In this document: positions 48,323 to 58,632 of the stretch, one piece after another
How positions within the stretch are numbered: position 1 is the first letter of the stretch
How the letters are laid out: each line of letters opens with the position of its first letter
NCBI GenBank assembly: GCA_905182995.1
Contig: CAJJDP010000036.1
Span: forward strand, 290,327-354,326
Reading direction: 5' to 3'
DNA: 64,000 nt
DNA from: Paramecium octaurelia
Taxonomy: Eukaryota; Ciliophora; Oligohymenophorea; Peniculida; Parameciidae
Position numbers and translations under genes: made by a program
The notes under the pieces: model-generated
Told to the model about the DNA's origin: nothing
What the model saw: the letters and a program-made list of their open reading frames with translations, nothing else
Databases searched by the model: none

Positions 48323-50606
48323 ATGTTATATTTATTTATCATCATCATTCTATAATAATTACTAATAACTCAACAATGTTAGATATTTAATGAGCAAATG
48401 CTGCTAGGAGATTATTATACAAATAATGGTTCAATTTTGGCAGTAATCGAATTCAAGTCTTATGTATAATTATTTAATGAAAGCAGGAATTATGTGAAAT
48501 ACCAATTAAAATCAATTCGATCTAACTTAGATATGAGAGCAGTTTTATTGATCAATAGTATTATGTTTATACAGTTCCCATTGAATCACACTTTACGATT
48601 AAGTTCAATCTTGATAACAACGTCACATTAGGAGACTTGCAATTGACATTAAAATTACCAAAAAAATATGGAAGAGAATCGATATCTATTGTAGAGAAGG
48701 AAGGAAGCTATTAACTAATAAACAATAACACAATATTAAATGTTCCACCTTTCGAGGCTACAAAAAGCATAAATGTGGAGTCCATTCATTATATCCTAAT
48801 AAACAGATGTGAAATTGGTAAGGTTATTAAGGATTTACAAAAACCATTTGGTAAATGGACTATACTAATCGGTAAATACTAATGCATGATGAAATTGAGG
48901 CTTCTGAAATATGATGCTTATATCCAAATTGGTTAGAATCAGTTTATTACATTTCTTTAGACTAATTAGTAATTTTTAGGAAATGTAATCAAAATTGAAT
49001 TCCTAAAGCGCAACAACAACGATAATACATTAGAATATAATTATTTTTTTAATGAAGAATTAGTTTAATAAGAATATGTTGTTAAAAACACATTATTACA
49101 ACCTAGTGCTGATAGTGATTGTTTACCATATGGATAAAGAATAAGCTTAGGATATTATTATACAAATTATAACGATTCAAATGAATTGATTAATATAGCT
49201 TATAATACCTTAGTAATTACAAATTGTATTATTTTAGTCTTATTGTCCAAGTGGATTTCTGCATATTTATGATAATGACAATGTAGATCAATTGGTATCA
49301 CTCTCTGAAATTAGAACCTTGAATATGAGTTAGATTTATGAGAATACATCCTACAATTTCACATATGTGACTTATATAAATATTGTGTCTTTAAACTAGT
49401 CTATTCTACCAAAATTAGGTTAAATTTATAACTATCAGATTTATGGAGACTTAAATTAAGAGAGTTCGACATATTAATTTAAAGTACCTTTGAAAGAATC
49501 TGACAACTAAATACATAAGATAATATTCTTTGGAGATATGGATTCTAATTGGACTGGAAATAAATCAAAATAAACATTTGATTGGTTTTAATCCATCCAA
49601 AATAATTAGAGTGATTATGATGTACTCATATTTGAAGGAGATATGGCATATGATTTGGAATCCTTAGATTGTCAATAAGGTGATATGTGGTTGAGAAATA
49701 TGACTACTTTTACATCATATTATCCATTGTTGCCAACTCCTGGAAATCATGATTCTGGTGATAATTATGAATTTGACTTCTATAGAGTCTCATTTTTATC
49801 TCCAGAAAAACCATTTAACACAAAGGAGAATTATTACAATTTTTACAGTGTTGATTTGGGATTAGTTCATTATATATTCTATAATCCAACAAATATTGTG
49901 TATGATGAATGCAATTAGACTGAAATTGATATGATGGTTTCTATTATGGAAAATGATCTGATAGAGGCAACAAAGAACAGAGATTAAATACCTTGGATTA
50001 TTGTAAATAGTCATTATCCTATGTATTGCAGTGATGCAACTGATCCTATGTGTTCATAAAACTTTATTGCGCTCAATCCATTTGCAGAATTGTTCACCAA
50101 ATATGGAGTTGCAATTTATATGTCTGCTCATTAACACAATTATGAGAGAGATGCTCCATTTATATACAATGAATCATAGATCAATACAGGTCTTATAACT
50201 GATGGTCCTGAACAACATTTAATTATGAATTCAGCAGCTCCAGTTTATATTATTGAAGGATCTGCAGGTTAAGAGTATTTTACACCACTCGTGCCTTGTA
50301 ATTATTAATTATTTATTGTATATAGATCCAGCATAACCATACACAGTATATTAGACTGGTTATAATGATGGAGTAGGCATTCTATCTGTTTATAATGAGA
50401 CTCATTTGTATTTTGAATAAATAGATCTTATTGAGAATAGAGTAGTGGATTATTTTTGGGTCGTACAATCAAGAGGACTTACTAGTGAGAAGACGTTCAA
50501 TATCTTATTATGGGTCATACTGGCATTTGCAATGGTTTTGGTTATTGGCTTGGCTATATTTTATGTAATGAGAAGGTAAATGATAAAGGAGAAATTAATT
50601 AATTGA
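48323..50606 (+). CDS. Purple-acid-phosphatase-like metallophosphoesterase, second of tandem pair, with duplicated N-terminal domain
   Basis: 735 residues, introns 23, 25 and 28 nt, 736 codons. Signal peptide MLYLFIIIILQQLL. Two N-terminal domains each begin with a cysteine-led motif of the same type (CQIFNEQMLLGDYYTN and CLPYGQRISLGYYYTN), then the core GDMDSNW, GDMAYDL, TPGNHDS, NSHYPMYC and SAHQHNYERD. A C-terminal membrane helix (ILLWVILAFAMVLVIGLAIFY) follows. Compared with its neighbour it carries about 200 extra N-terminal residues. The metal-site Gly-His-x-His is Ala-His-x-His here, which keeps both His. The last 458 bases (50149-50606) are repeated after gap 2. Confidence 0.88.
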
Positions 50607-51498
50607 TCCTTTGATATTATATTTAATGAATGTTTATCTTTAATGTTCCATTTTAATCTAGTGGGAAATGATTTATGGACTTAGAATATAATAAGTCTAC
50701 AGATATTAATCAACATTAAGAAATTATTATTTTATATTTAATCATAATTCCACTTAATCGGTCAATTCAAATAGCATTAGTTTATAAACCCAGACCAGAC
50801 TTTTCCCCTTGAGAAATTATCAAAATTACTATTTACAAAGGATAATCACTTTCCACATTTAAGTATATGTCCCATTATTTTGAAATGTTAATATCAATTC
50901 CTTTGGTAATCCAGACTAGTTTCTAATCAATGGCAATTATATGTTACCTTATTAAGGGAAAGACAAGAGTTATTCTTTAAATAAAATTTTGATTGTTATT
51001 AAATTAAGCATTTGTACTGAACATTCAGTTCTGTAAATCTAAAGATTATTTGATTTTTAATATATATATTAAGTTATGCCGACTCACAGCTGGATTTTCA
51101 AGGTTTATGTGATCATTAAATTTATATTTATTTACTCCTTGATAATATTAAATATTAATGGAAATCAGCAATAGAAAGGACATCGAGAAATTGATTGCCT
51201 ATAGTAAAAGTATCCAAGTTGGTCTCATTGAAGATGTATTTATGTGAGTTATGTGAGGATTTCAATGACCAATACACTCCCCCTGAGAAACATGTCTATG
51301 ATTTAGAACCTGTTCCTGAAATAAAATTAGAAGAACTTGAGACAAATCTAAACGAAGACGAGATGCTGAAATTATTAAAACAGAATGTTCAATCTGCAAA
51401 ACTGAAAGAAAGTGTAAGCAGTGAACAGGATAGTGTAGAGAGTTAGGACTCTATGGAAAGGAGATCTACTCCTCCCAAAAGAAAATAATAATAATAAT
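50149..51498 (+). repeat. Left copy of 1350-base direct repeat at gap 2
   Basis: Identical by line comparison to 51500-52849 at offset 1351, separated by one N. The left copy ends in the (TAA)n glutamine run of the SIN1 gene; the right copy continues through it. The right copy in turn begins in the middle of the phosphatase gene. Both borders fit overlapping contig ends that were not merged. Contains the end of the phosphatase gene, 551 bases of spacer (50607-51157) and the start of SIN1. Confidence 0.92.
51158..51498 (+). pseudogene. 5' fragment of SIN1 (assembly copy)
   Basis: Identical to the start of the gene at 52509, including its 22-nt intron (51234-51255), then cut by the N at 51499 inside a TAA glutamine run. 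No independent gene; merge with 52509-54169. Confidence 0.88.
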
Positions 51499-51499
51499 N
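51499..51499. other. Assembly gap 2 (single N)
   Basis: One N at the end of a (TAA)n tract, between two copies of the same 1350-base sequence. Confidence 0.92.
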
Positions 51500-51957
51500 A
51501 GATGCTCCATTTATATACAATGAATCATAGATCAATACAGGTCTTATAACTGATGGTCCTGAACAACATTTAATTATGAATTCAGCAGCTCCAGTTTATA
51601 TTATTGAAGGATCTGCAGGTTAAGAGTATTTTACACCACTCGTGCCTTGTAATTATTAATTATTTATTGTATATAGATCCAGCATAACCATACACAGTAT
51701 ATTAGACTGGTTATAATGATGGAGTAGGCATTCTATCTGTTTATAATGAGACTCATTTGTATTTTGAATAAATAGATCTTATTGAGAATAGAGTAGTGGA
51801 TTATTTTTGGGTCGTACAATCAAGAGGACTTACTAGTGAGAAGACGTTCAATATCTTATTATGGGTCATACTGGCATTTGCAATGGTTTTGGTTATTGGC
51901 TTGGCTATATTTTATGTAATGAGAAGGTAAATGATAAAGGAGAAATTAATTAATTGA
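51500..51957 (+). pseudogene. 3' fragment of second phosphatase gene (assembly copy)
   Basis: Repeats the last part of the coding region 50149-50606 (including the 28-nt intron and the C-terminal membrane helix) without any start. It begins exactly at the gap, so it is best explained as the overlap end of a contig and not as a true gene fragment. Confidence 0.88.
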
Positions 51958-52849
51958 TCCTTTGATATTATATTTAATGAATGTTTATCTTTAATGTTCC
52001 ATTTTAATCTAGTGGGAAATGATTTATGGACTTAGAATATAATAAGTCTACAGATATTAATCAACATTAAGAAATTATTATTTTATATTTAATCATAATT
52101 CCACTTAATCGGTCAATTCAAATAGCATTAGTTTATAAACCCAGACCAGACTTTTCCCCTTGAGAAATTATCAAAATTACTATTTACAAAGGATAATCAC
52201 TTTCCACATTTAAGTATATGTCCCATTATTTTGAAATGTTAATATCAATTCCTTTGGTAATCCAGACTAGTTTCTAATCAATGGCAATTATATGTTACCT
52301 TATTAAGGGAAAGACAAGAGTTATTCTTTAAATAAAATTTTGATTGTTATTAAATTAAGCATTTGTACTGAACATTCAGTTCTGTAAATCTAAAGATTAT
52401 TTGATTTTTAATATATATATTAAGTTATGCCGACTCACAGCTGGATTTTCAAGGTTTATGTGATCATTAAATTTATATTTATTTACTCCTTGATAATATT
52501 AAATATTAATGGAAATCAGCAATAGAAAGGACATCGAGAAATTGATTGCCTATAGTAAAAGTATCCAAGTTGGTCTCATTGAAGATGTATTTATGTGAGT
52601 TATGTGAGGATTTCAATGACCAATACACTCCCCCTGAGAAACATGTCTATGATTTAGAACCTGTTCCTGAAATAAAATTAGAAGAACTTGAGACAAATCT
52701 AAACGAAGACGAGATGCTGAAATTATTAAAACAGAATGTTCAATCTGCAAAACTGAAAGAAAGTGTAAGCAGTGAACAGGATAGTGTAGAGAGTTAGGAC
52801 TCTATGGAAAGGAGATCTACTCCTCCCAAAAGAAAATAATAATAATAAT
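51500..52849 (+). repeat. Right copy of 1350-base direct repeat at gap 2
   Basis: Same sequence as 50149-51498. Its left border starts abruptly inside the phosphatase coding region; its right border merges smoothly into SIN1. Confidence 0.92.
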
Positions 52850-54169
52850 AAGTTCAAATTCCTATCCAAGTCCCTGTTCAGAAGAGCCAAACCACTGTTG
52901 ACATGTCAGAGTACAATAAAGTCCCTGAAGAAGTATTATAGTTTTTGGATGGAGCTAAAGGACGTAGATCCATGTTAGGTGCAGCCATAAAAAATAATAA
53001 GGGAACTAGTATGTTGTTGGCATCTCAAGGGAAGCCAATTAAAATTTACTTTTTTAATACTCAACAACATATTCAAATCAATGTTGCCAAAAATACAACA
53101 GTTCTATAAGTTATAAGAATGAGCATAACCGAATATTAGAATAACAATAATTTTGATTAGAAATTGCTTAGATATCCTAATAATGTTGATGCCTATGAAA
53201 TCAGATTTGTTGATGATGATTTTGAATTTAAAGCAGAAATGGCATTTGGAGCGATTGATAAAAAAAAAGAAATCTTGTCCACCCAGACAAATATCTTCTC
53301 TCTTATTGAGATTAGCAATTACAAAGAACAAAAAAATGATATGTAAATCTTTGAAAAAATTAATCCCAATATGGTCTTGATGGACGTAGTGATTATTGAC
53401 TAAAAGCCTGAAAAGAATGTCACTACAAAAGTGTAATTGGACAAGAATTCCATTGTTGCAGATATCCTCACATAAATTAGCAAGAAGAATAAATAAGTAA
53501 AATAGTAAATCACTAATTATAGATCAATCAATTAAACTATCTTATTCAATTAAATGATGATGACACTATTTTGGATCTTGATCTAAGAATGCCCGTTGCC
53601 TAATTATAGAATAAAAAAATTTAGATCAAATAGAAGACATGGGCAGATTAAGCAGAACAACAAACAGTTAATACTTAAAGAAGAGATACAATCACAGAGT
53701 AGGACGATTATGTAGATGCCCCATTGAATCATATCTAAGCATTTAAATATGAGAAGTTTACAGTGGTCAAAATTAATGAAAGAGGAAAAAGGTAGGACAG
53801 AATATTAGGTATAGATCAATTCAGAATTTATAATATGAACAAAAAGGAAAATCTAGGTATCATATTATATTTAAATATAATCTAGGGTTGTTTGAGAGGA
53901 TGCTAACTAATAAAATCACAGGCACAAAATTTCCAGAGAGGTTAATAGAAGACATTGTGGACATTCGAATTGCTAATTAATTTTTATACATTACTTTTAG
54001 ATAGGAGAGTATGCATTTTAAATAATAATTTTTAGATGACTTCAAAGAATTGAAATTTGATACATTAGATTCTAAAATTGCCTAAAAGATTTATAAAAAG
54101 ATTAATTTTATTAGAGACTTTTAGATTACAACTTAAAAAGTTAGAACTTATAGTTAAAAATTAGATTGA
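52509..54169 (+). CDS. SIN1: SIN1/AVO1, TORC2 subunit
   Basis: 527 residues, introns of 22, 26 and 29 nt, 528 codons. An N-terminal acidic/charged segment and a Gln run (RKQQQQQ, TAA codons) precede the CRIM domain (KLLRYPNNVDAYEIRF, VDDDFEF, MAFGAID, IFSLIEI), which recruits substrates such as AGC kinases in TORC2. A Ras-binding-like region follows (LNDDDTILDLDLRMPV). A PH domain ends the protein (FKYEKFTVVKINERGKRQDR, ILGIDQFRIYN, then IRIANQFLYITF). This is the complete copy; the fragment at 51158 duplicates its start. Convergent with the E3 ligase gene, 69 bases apart. Confidence 0.9.
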
Positions 54170-54238
54170 TATTTTTATATATATGATTTAAAAATATATT
54201 TAATTCTATTTATGCTGGCAGCATCATATTATATCAAA

Positions 54239-57200
54239 TCACATAAGTCCAAATCCTTCACAATTTTACAAAGCTATTTATAGTTTCGTAATCATTTTCT
54301 CTATAGAATCATACTATGGCAATAAAAATACATTAAAACAAGTATGTGCTGAAGGCAATTACTCAGAATCTTATTTAATATAGATACAAACAATACTTTC
54401 TCCATGTTTTTAAATCAAAAATTTTAATGATTTCAATCCACCAACAGGTATCCTATCTGAACCAGTGCAGAAGAACAAAAAGCGTTTTTATTATTCCTCG
54501 TTTAAAGAACGTAGGAATCTCCAAAATTATCTAAATGCACTTATCATAATTTATACTTAATATATTCAGAATCCTAATCGAAACCATCATACTCTGTTGA
54601 GTCCTCCAGTTCTTGCAGATTAAAATGCTTTTATCCTACTATCAATTGCTATAATTCAGAGCCTGAGAATAATTTAATTCCATTCCCCTCTACAACTCTC
54701 CAAAATCCTTTCTTAAATGAGTTAAATGGAGTTTTGATTGACTCATTCAAATAATAATTGACGCATAATTTTATATATTCTTGCTTATTCTTTTGATTAA
54801 CTAGGATTTAAGATCCATTAGGCTAAATGTATGTGAAATAGATTATACAAGCAATTCAACTACAATAATTTCATCCCAAACTGCTTCAGTAATAGTAAAA
54901 TTGAGTGCAAATACTTCCTCAATATTGTCTTATGTGTATTCTGCGAGAGTGTTAAGTCCTTTATAAACTTCTAGATCCAATTCCTTTAAATCTTCAAAAC
55001 TAGTTGGTTCATTCATCAATTTCGTAAATATGACTTATGGAAACTGGAGATCCAAATTCACTACTTATTGTTTATATATACCTTGATTATACAAAGCCAA
55101 TCCTAAGATCATACCTATCAATTCATATTTGATTGGCATTTCCATATTATGTTTATTAAACCACAAAATGGAATTATTATTTTTGGGAACAAACATTCCA
55201 AAATTCAAATCGAATAACTTTTATGTCAATAACGAGAAGAACTCTCTTGCTAGTCCACCCTGATCTATGCCTTGTTCCCCCTAAAATACTACTTGAAGTT
55301 TGGCCTTTAAATTAATATCATCTCTTGATAGTGCTTCTAATGCACTTCTCACAACATCATTACGATCTATCTACAACTTTAAATAGGGTTATAATAACAT
55401 TAATGAGCTCTCAAAATAGTGTTTTTAGTTCATTCTTGAATCAATTGCTAGGATTTCATTTTTGAATTCCAATGGTAAAACCCAGGGATATTAACAAAAT
55501 GTAAAATAGTATCTTTCTAAATCATTTTTAATATAACTATCGAATTAGAAATATTCCAATTAATCGCCATATTTGGGATATAATTTAGCAATTTCTGTTA
55601 TTTAGAATTTAGTTGGATTTAATCTTTTAACAATTATGTTAGATTTATAAAATACTTGTAAAAGTTCAAGCATCGATTGAACATATTAGATATCAGATTT
55701 TTTTAATAATTAAATTTATTTTGTAGATTCTTTTTTCAAAAACATTCCAACTATCTCTGTAATTGTCTGTATGTATCTAATAAAATATTCATCAGGCAAA
55801 ATTGTTAGATAATTGGATAGTAGATTCTTATCTTCCGCCCTCATAGTCAAAAAGGCTTCTAAAATTCTATTCTGCTCTTAATGTAAAAGATGATTGAAGT
55901 ATTTGAAATGCATAATTATTATAATTGATCTCACAAAGTAAATATTTTATTTTTGGTTTACAATCAGATTGTCCACCCATTAGCTAAGAATTTTGGCATT
56001 TATTACATTGTTCACCTATTAAATAACTTATAAATTTAATTCAGGATTTAGATTATTGTAATTAATCACATCATAACAATTATTAAAGTTAAGAATGAAG
56101 GAAGCCCCAAAACTATTTGGAAAATTAGATAATGCACTTAAAGCAACTACGATATCACTTTCAAATGATTAAATGGGGTTTTATTCTATAACTTAATTCC
56201 AACATACATTATTCCAATCTATCGTGTCCTCCTTAAATTATTGAATTAGAAATTGCTACAGAGTTTTCTTATCAAACCCAATTTATGAAAATATTGGATT
56301 ACTTTTACAATAATCCTTATCACAAATGAATTTACCACAGCCTTTGTATGCTTTCTCATATAGATGTTTAAACTATTCAGAACAGGCAATCTAAATTAGG
56401 AGAATTCATACTTTCATCTCTAAAATATCATATTGCCATTTTCCATTTGTTTGAATATCAATTATTATTAGATCAGCTTTACAATCACCAACCTTAAGAT
56501 TTTCATCCAAAATTTCTCCATTGAAACGTCCCTAATGTTCCTCCAACTGTTTAATTGCATAATCCCCCTAGAAGTACTTGTGTTTCCAAAGTCTTATCTT
56601 TTCGACGTTAATTTGGAATTCATTTTTCACTGCTGCACATAACAACTAAATCCAATTTTTAATGAGGCAAGTTTCATCCACTTAAAGAATTCCTCTTTTT
56701 GGGTTTTGAACATTAATGTAAACAGATTGCTGATTTAATTATTTTAAAATACTCTTAGTAAATTCACATTTGATGATTGGACACCTTGCTTATTAAAATG
56801 GACTAATCTTACTATTTTCAAATCTGCACCATATGCATTTTCCCAAAAATTAATCATTTCTTTATTGACCTGTCATAATAGGTATAAATAATCTACTAAA
56901 ACATAATCTTCAGGCTGTAATTTGATTATTTTCTAATTAAAGGCATGATCCCTTGGATATTTTAATAGAAAATTCTCATTTGATATTAATTCGCTATTTA
57001 ATGCTCCAGGCTAGTTAGTGAATACGCTTCATACTTAATCTCGATGTTAATTAGGAGCAATCCCTTCAATATACTCTACGTAGTATTTCCATTATCGAAG
57101 CCATTATTTTGAAACAACATACAATTCTTAACCTTAATTCTTTATTGCTTTCAAACTCTTAGATCACATCAATATTTACCCTTCTTGTCCTAGAATATAG

Positions 57201-57314
57201 TTCTATCTCTTTTAAAAAAGGATCATACTTGAGCACTACTTATGAAAGCATTTAATAAATATCTGTATAATTATATAATGAATATTAATTAAATAATATG
57301 TTCTCTCTCAACAT
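54239..57314 (-). CDS. HECT E3 ubiquitin ligase with DUSP-UBL and AZUL modules
   Basis: About 949 residues; nine introns (22, 24, 33, 29, 21, 18, 26, 26, 27 nt) leave exactly 950 codons. Order: DUSP-like domain (~46-170; ELYVVSKQWLRQWKYYVEY, PGALNSELI), UBL-like (~185-290; IRLWKHKYF, ENLKVGD, DIQTNGKW), AZUL zinc finger (GCGKFICDKDYCKSNP), a helical middle, and HECT (~600-949; QVVFQGEQGIDQGG, GMILGLALYNQ, FCTGSDRIPVGG, catalytic Cys in LPSAHTCFN). The DUSP-UBL pair resembles USP4/USP15; AZUL-HECT resembles UBE3A. An in-frame TGA just upstream of 57314 makes ATG 57314 the conservative start. Predicted nuclear or cytosolic E3. Confidence 0.82.
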
Positions 57315-58009
57315 CCTCTTATCTCTGTTTTCCTTCTCTTTATAATCATTCCAAATTCAAATTAATATTTTGTAAATTATCCAGAAAATCTATTATGTTA
57401 TTAAGCCAGCTCTCTCTTAATCAAATTTTGATTTCTCTTTTGATATAAACTAATTATACAATTGTAACTGTTACAAATTTCAGTATTGATTTATCTAATT
57501 CGCATTTAAAGATAATATATTCTTAAATAACTCTTATTTTTTAGATTAAGCCAATATAAATTTTATTGGATGTATCAAATTATAATTATTCTTTTTGACC
57601 TCATCAGATTCCTTATTATTTCAAACTTTTAAATATACTCCTATGTTTACAATTTATATATATATTGTTTTATTTTCATATAAACATATTTATAATTACT
57701 ATTAAGCTTCAATAATTTAAAATTTTTAATTTTTAATTTCATCTGTTAAATCATGACTTTTAGCTCTTTCGCAATAGTATCAATTATATTTATATTTTTA
57801 TCATTCATTTTTAAATTAATTGGTTATTTATTGTGTTAATATTGATATTTCTTATTACTTTATACATCAAAATAGCGGTTATCATAATTAATTGTCATTA
57901 TTGTTCAATTCATTTTGGAAACAATTATAATTTATTATAAATATAAAAAGATGTGTTATTGTAAAATTAAATAAAAAGAGCATTAACAAATATGAATTAA
58001 TCAAAATCA
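57315..58009 (-). other. Coding-like but unresolved stretch upstream of the E3 gene
   Basis: On the minus strand, open pieces with Lys/Glu-rich coding character run from an ATG near 57807 to about 57350. They change phase and meet an in-frame TGA just before the E3 start, with no acceptable GT...AG to remove it. Candidates are a small separate gene with unrecognised introns or 5' exons of the E3 gene. The plus strand shows nothing. I leave the exon structure open. Confidence 0.3.
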
Positions 58010-58438
58010 TCAATGAAATTTTCTGATTTTTTTTGAAATACCAGGTTCATTAATTCTTCTTTTGAATTATCTGAGAAGTTCCTGTTCCTCTTCTGACAAT
58101 AAATTATCGTATGAATAATCAAAATCATTGTTCTAATCCATTGAATCATTATGTCTCAACAAGTTGATCAGATTTTTTATTGATTCTATTGATTCATACT
58201 GAGATAACTAATGGTCATAGAGTAGTTTCAACTCTAATTTTGATAATGTGTGATAAGCCTCGTTAATTCGATGAAACTGATCTAATGCAAACGCACGTTA
58301 TTCTCTATTTTTATCCTAAAAATTAGAACAATTAAATACAGGATGCCATTTTAAGGCCAATTTATGATATGCTTTCTTTATTTAGTGTTACTTTGCATCT
58401 CTCTTAATTCCTAGGATGTCATAGTGATTGTCAATCAT
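58010..58438 (-). CDS. Small J-domain (DnaJ-like) co-chaperone
   Basis: 134 residues. J domain at the N-terminus: HYDILGIKRDA, KKAYHKLALKWHPDKN, FHRINEAYHTLS. The HPD motif is split by a 24-nt intron, 58316-58339, and is complete once spliced. The C-terminal half is acidic (NNDFDYSYDNLLSEEEQE) and ends KKIRKFH. HPD stimulates Hsp70 ATPase activity. No zinc finger or client-binding domain, so a dedicated or minimal J protein. Confidence 0.85.
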
Positions 58439-58632
58439 TATTTTTTTACTAATTTACTAAAGCTTCAAAATAATTATATAATATATAATAATTCGATTCT
58501 AGAATTTTCGAATTTAATTAATGAGATGCTGTAGAAATTTGAGTTCCACAAGAAACCAAAGTATGTTTCTCAATAGTCTGAATGCCACCTTATAAACTTA
58601 TACTCATATATATATATAAAGAAGATAAAAAC

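Noticed and set aside
50149-52849. A true tandem duplication creating a second SIN1 and a partial phosphatase
   Set aside because: Same signature as the first gap; both partial genes begin or end exactly at the N.
58010-58438. J protein with HPV in place of HPD
   Set aside because: The segment after the Pro codon is a 24-nt GT...AG intron; once removed the motif is HPD followed by Lys-Asn.
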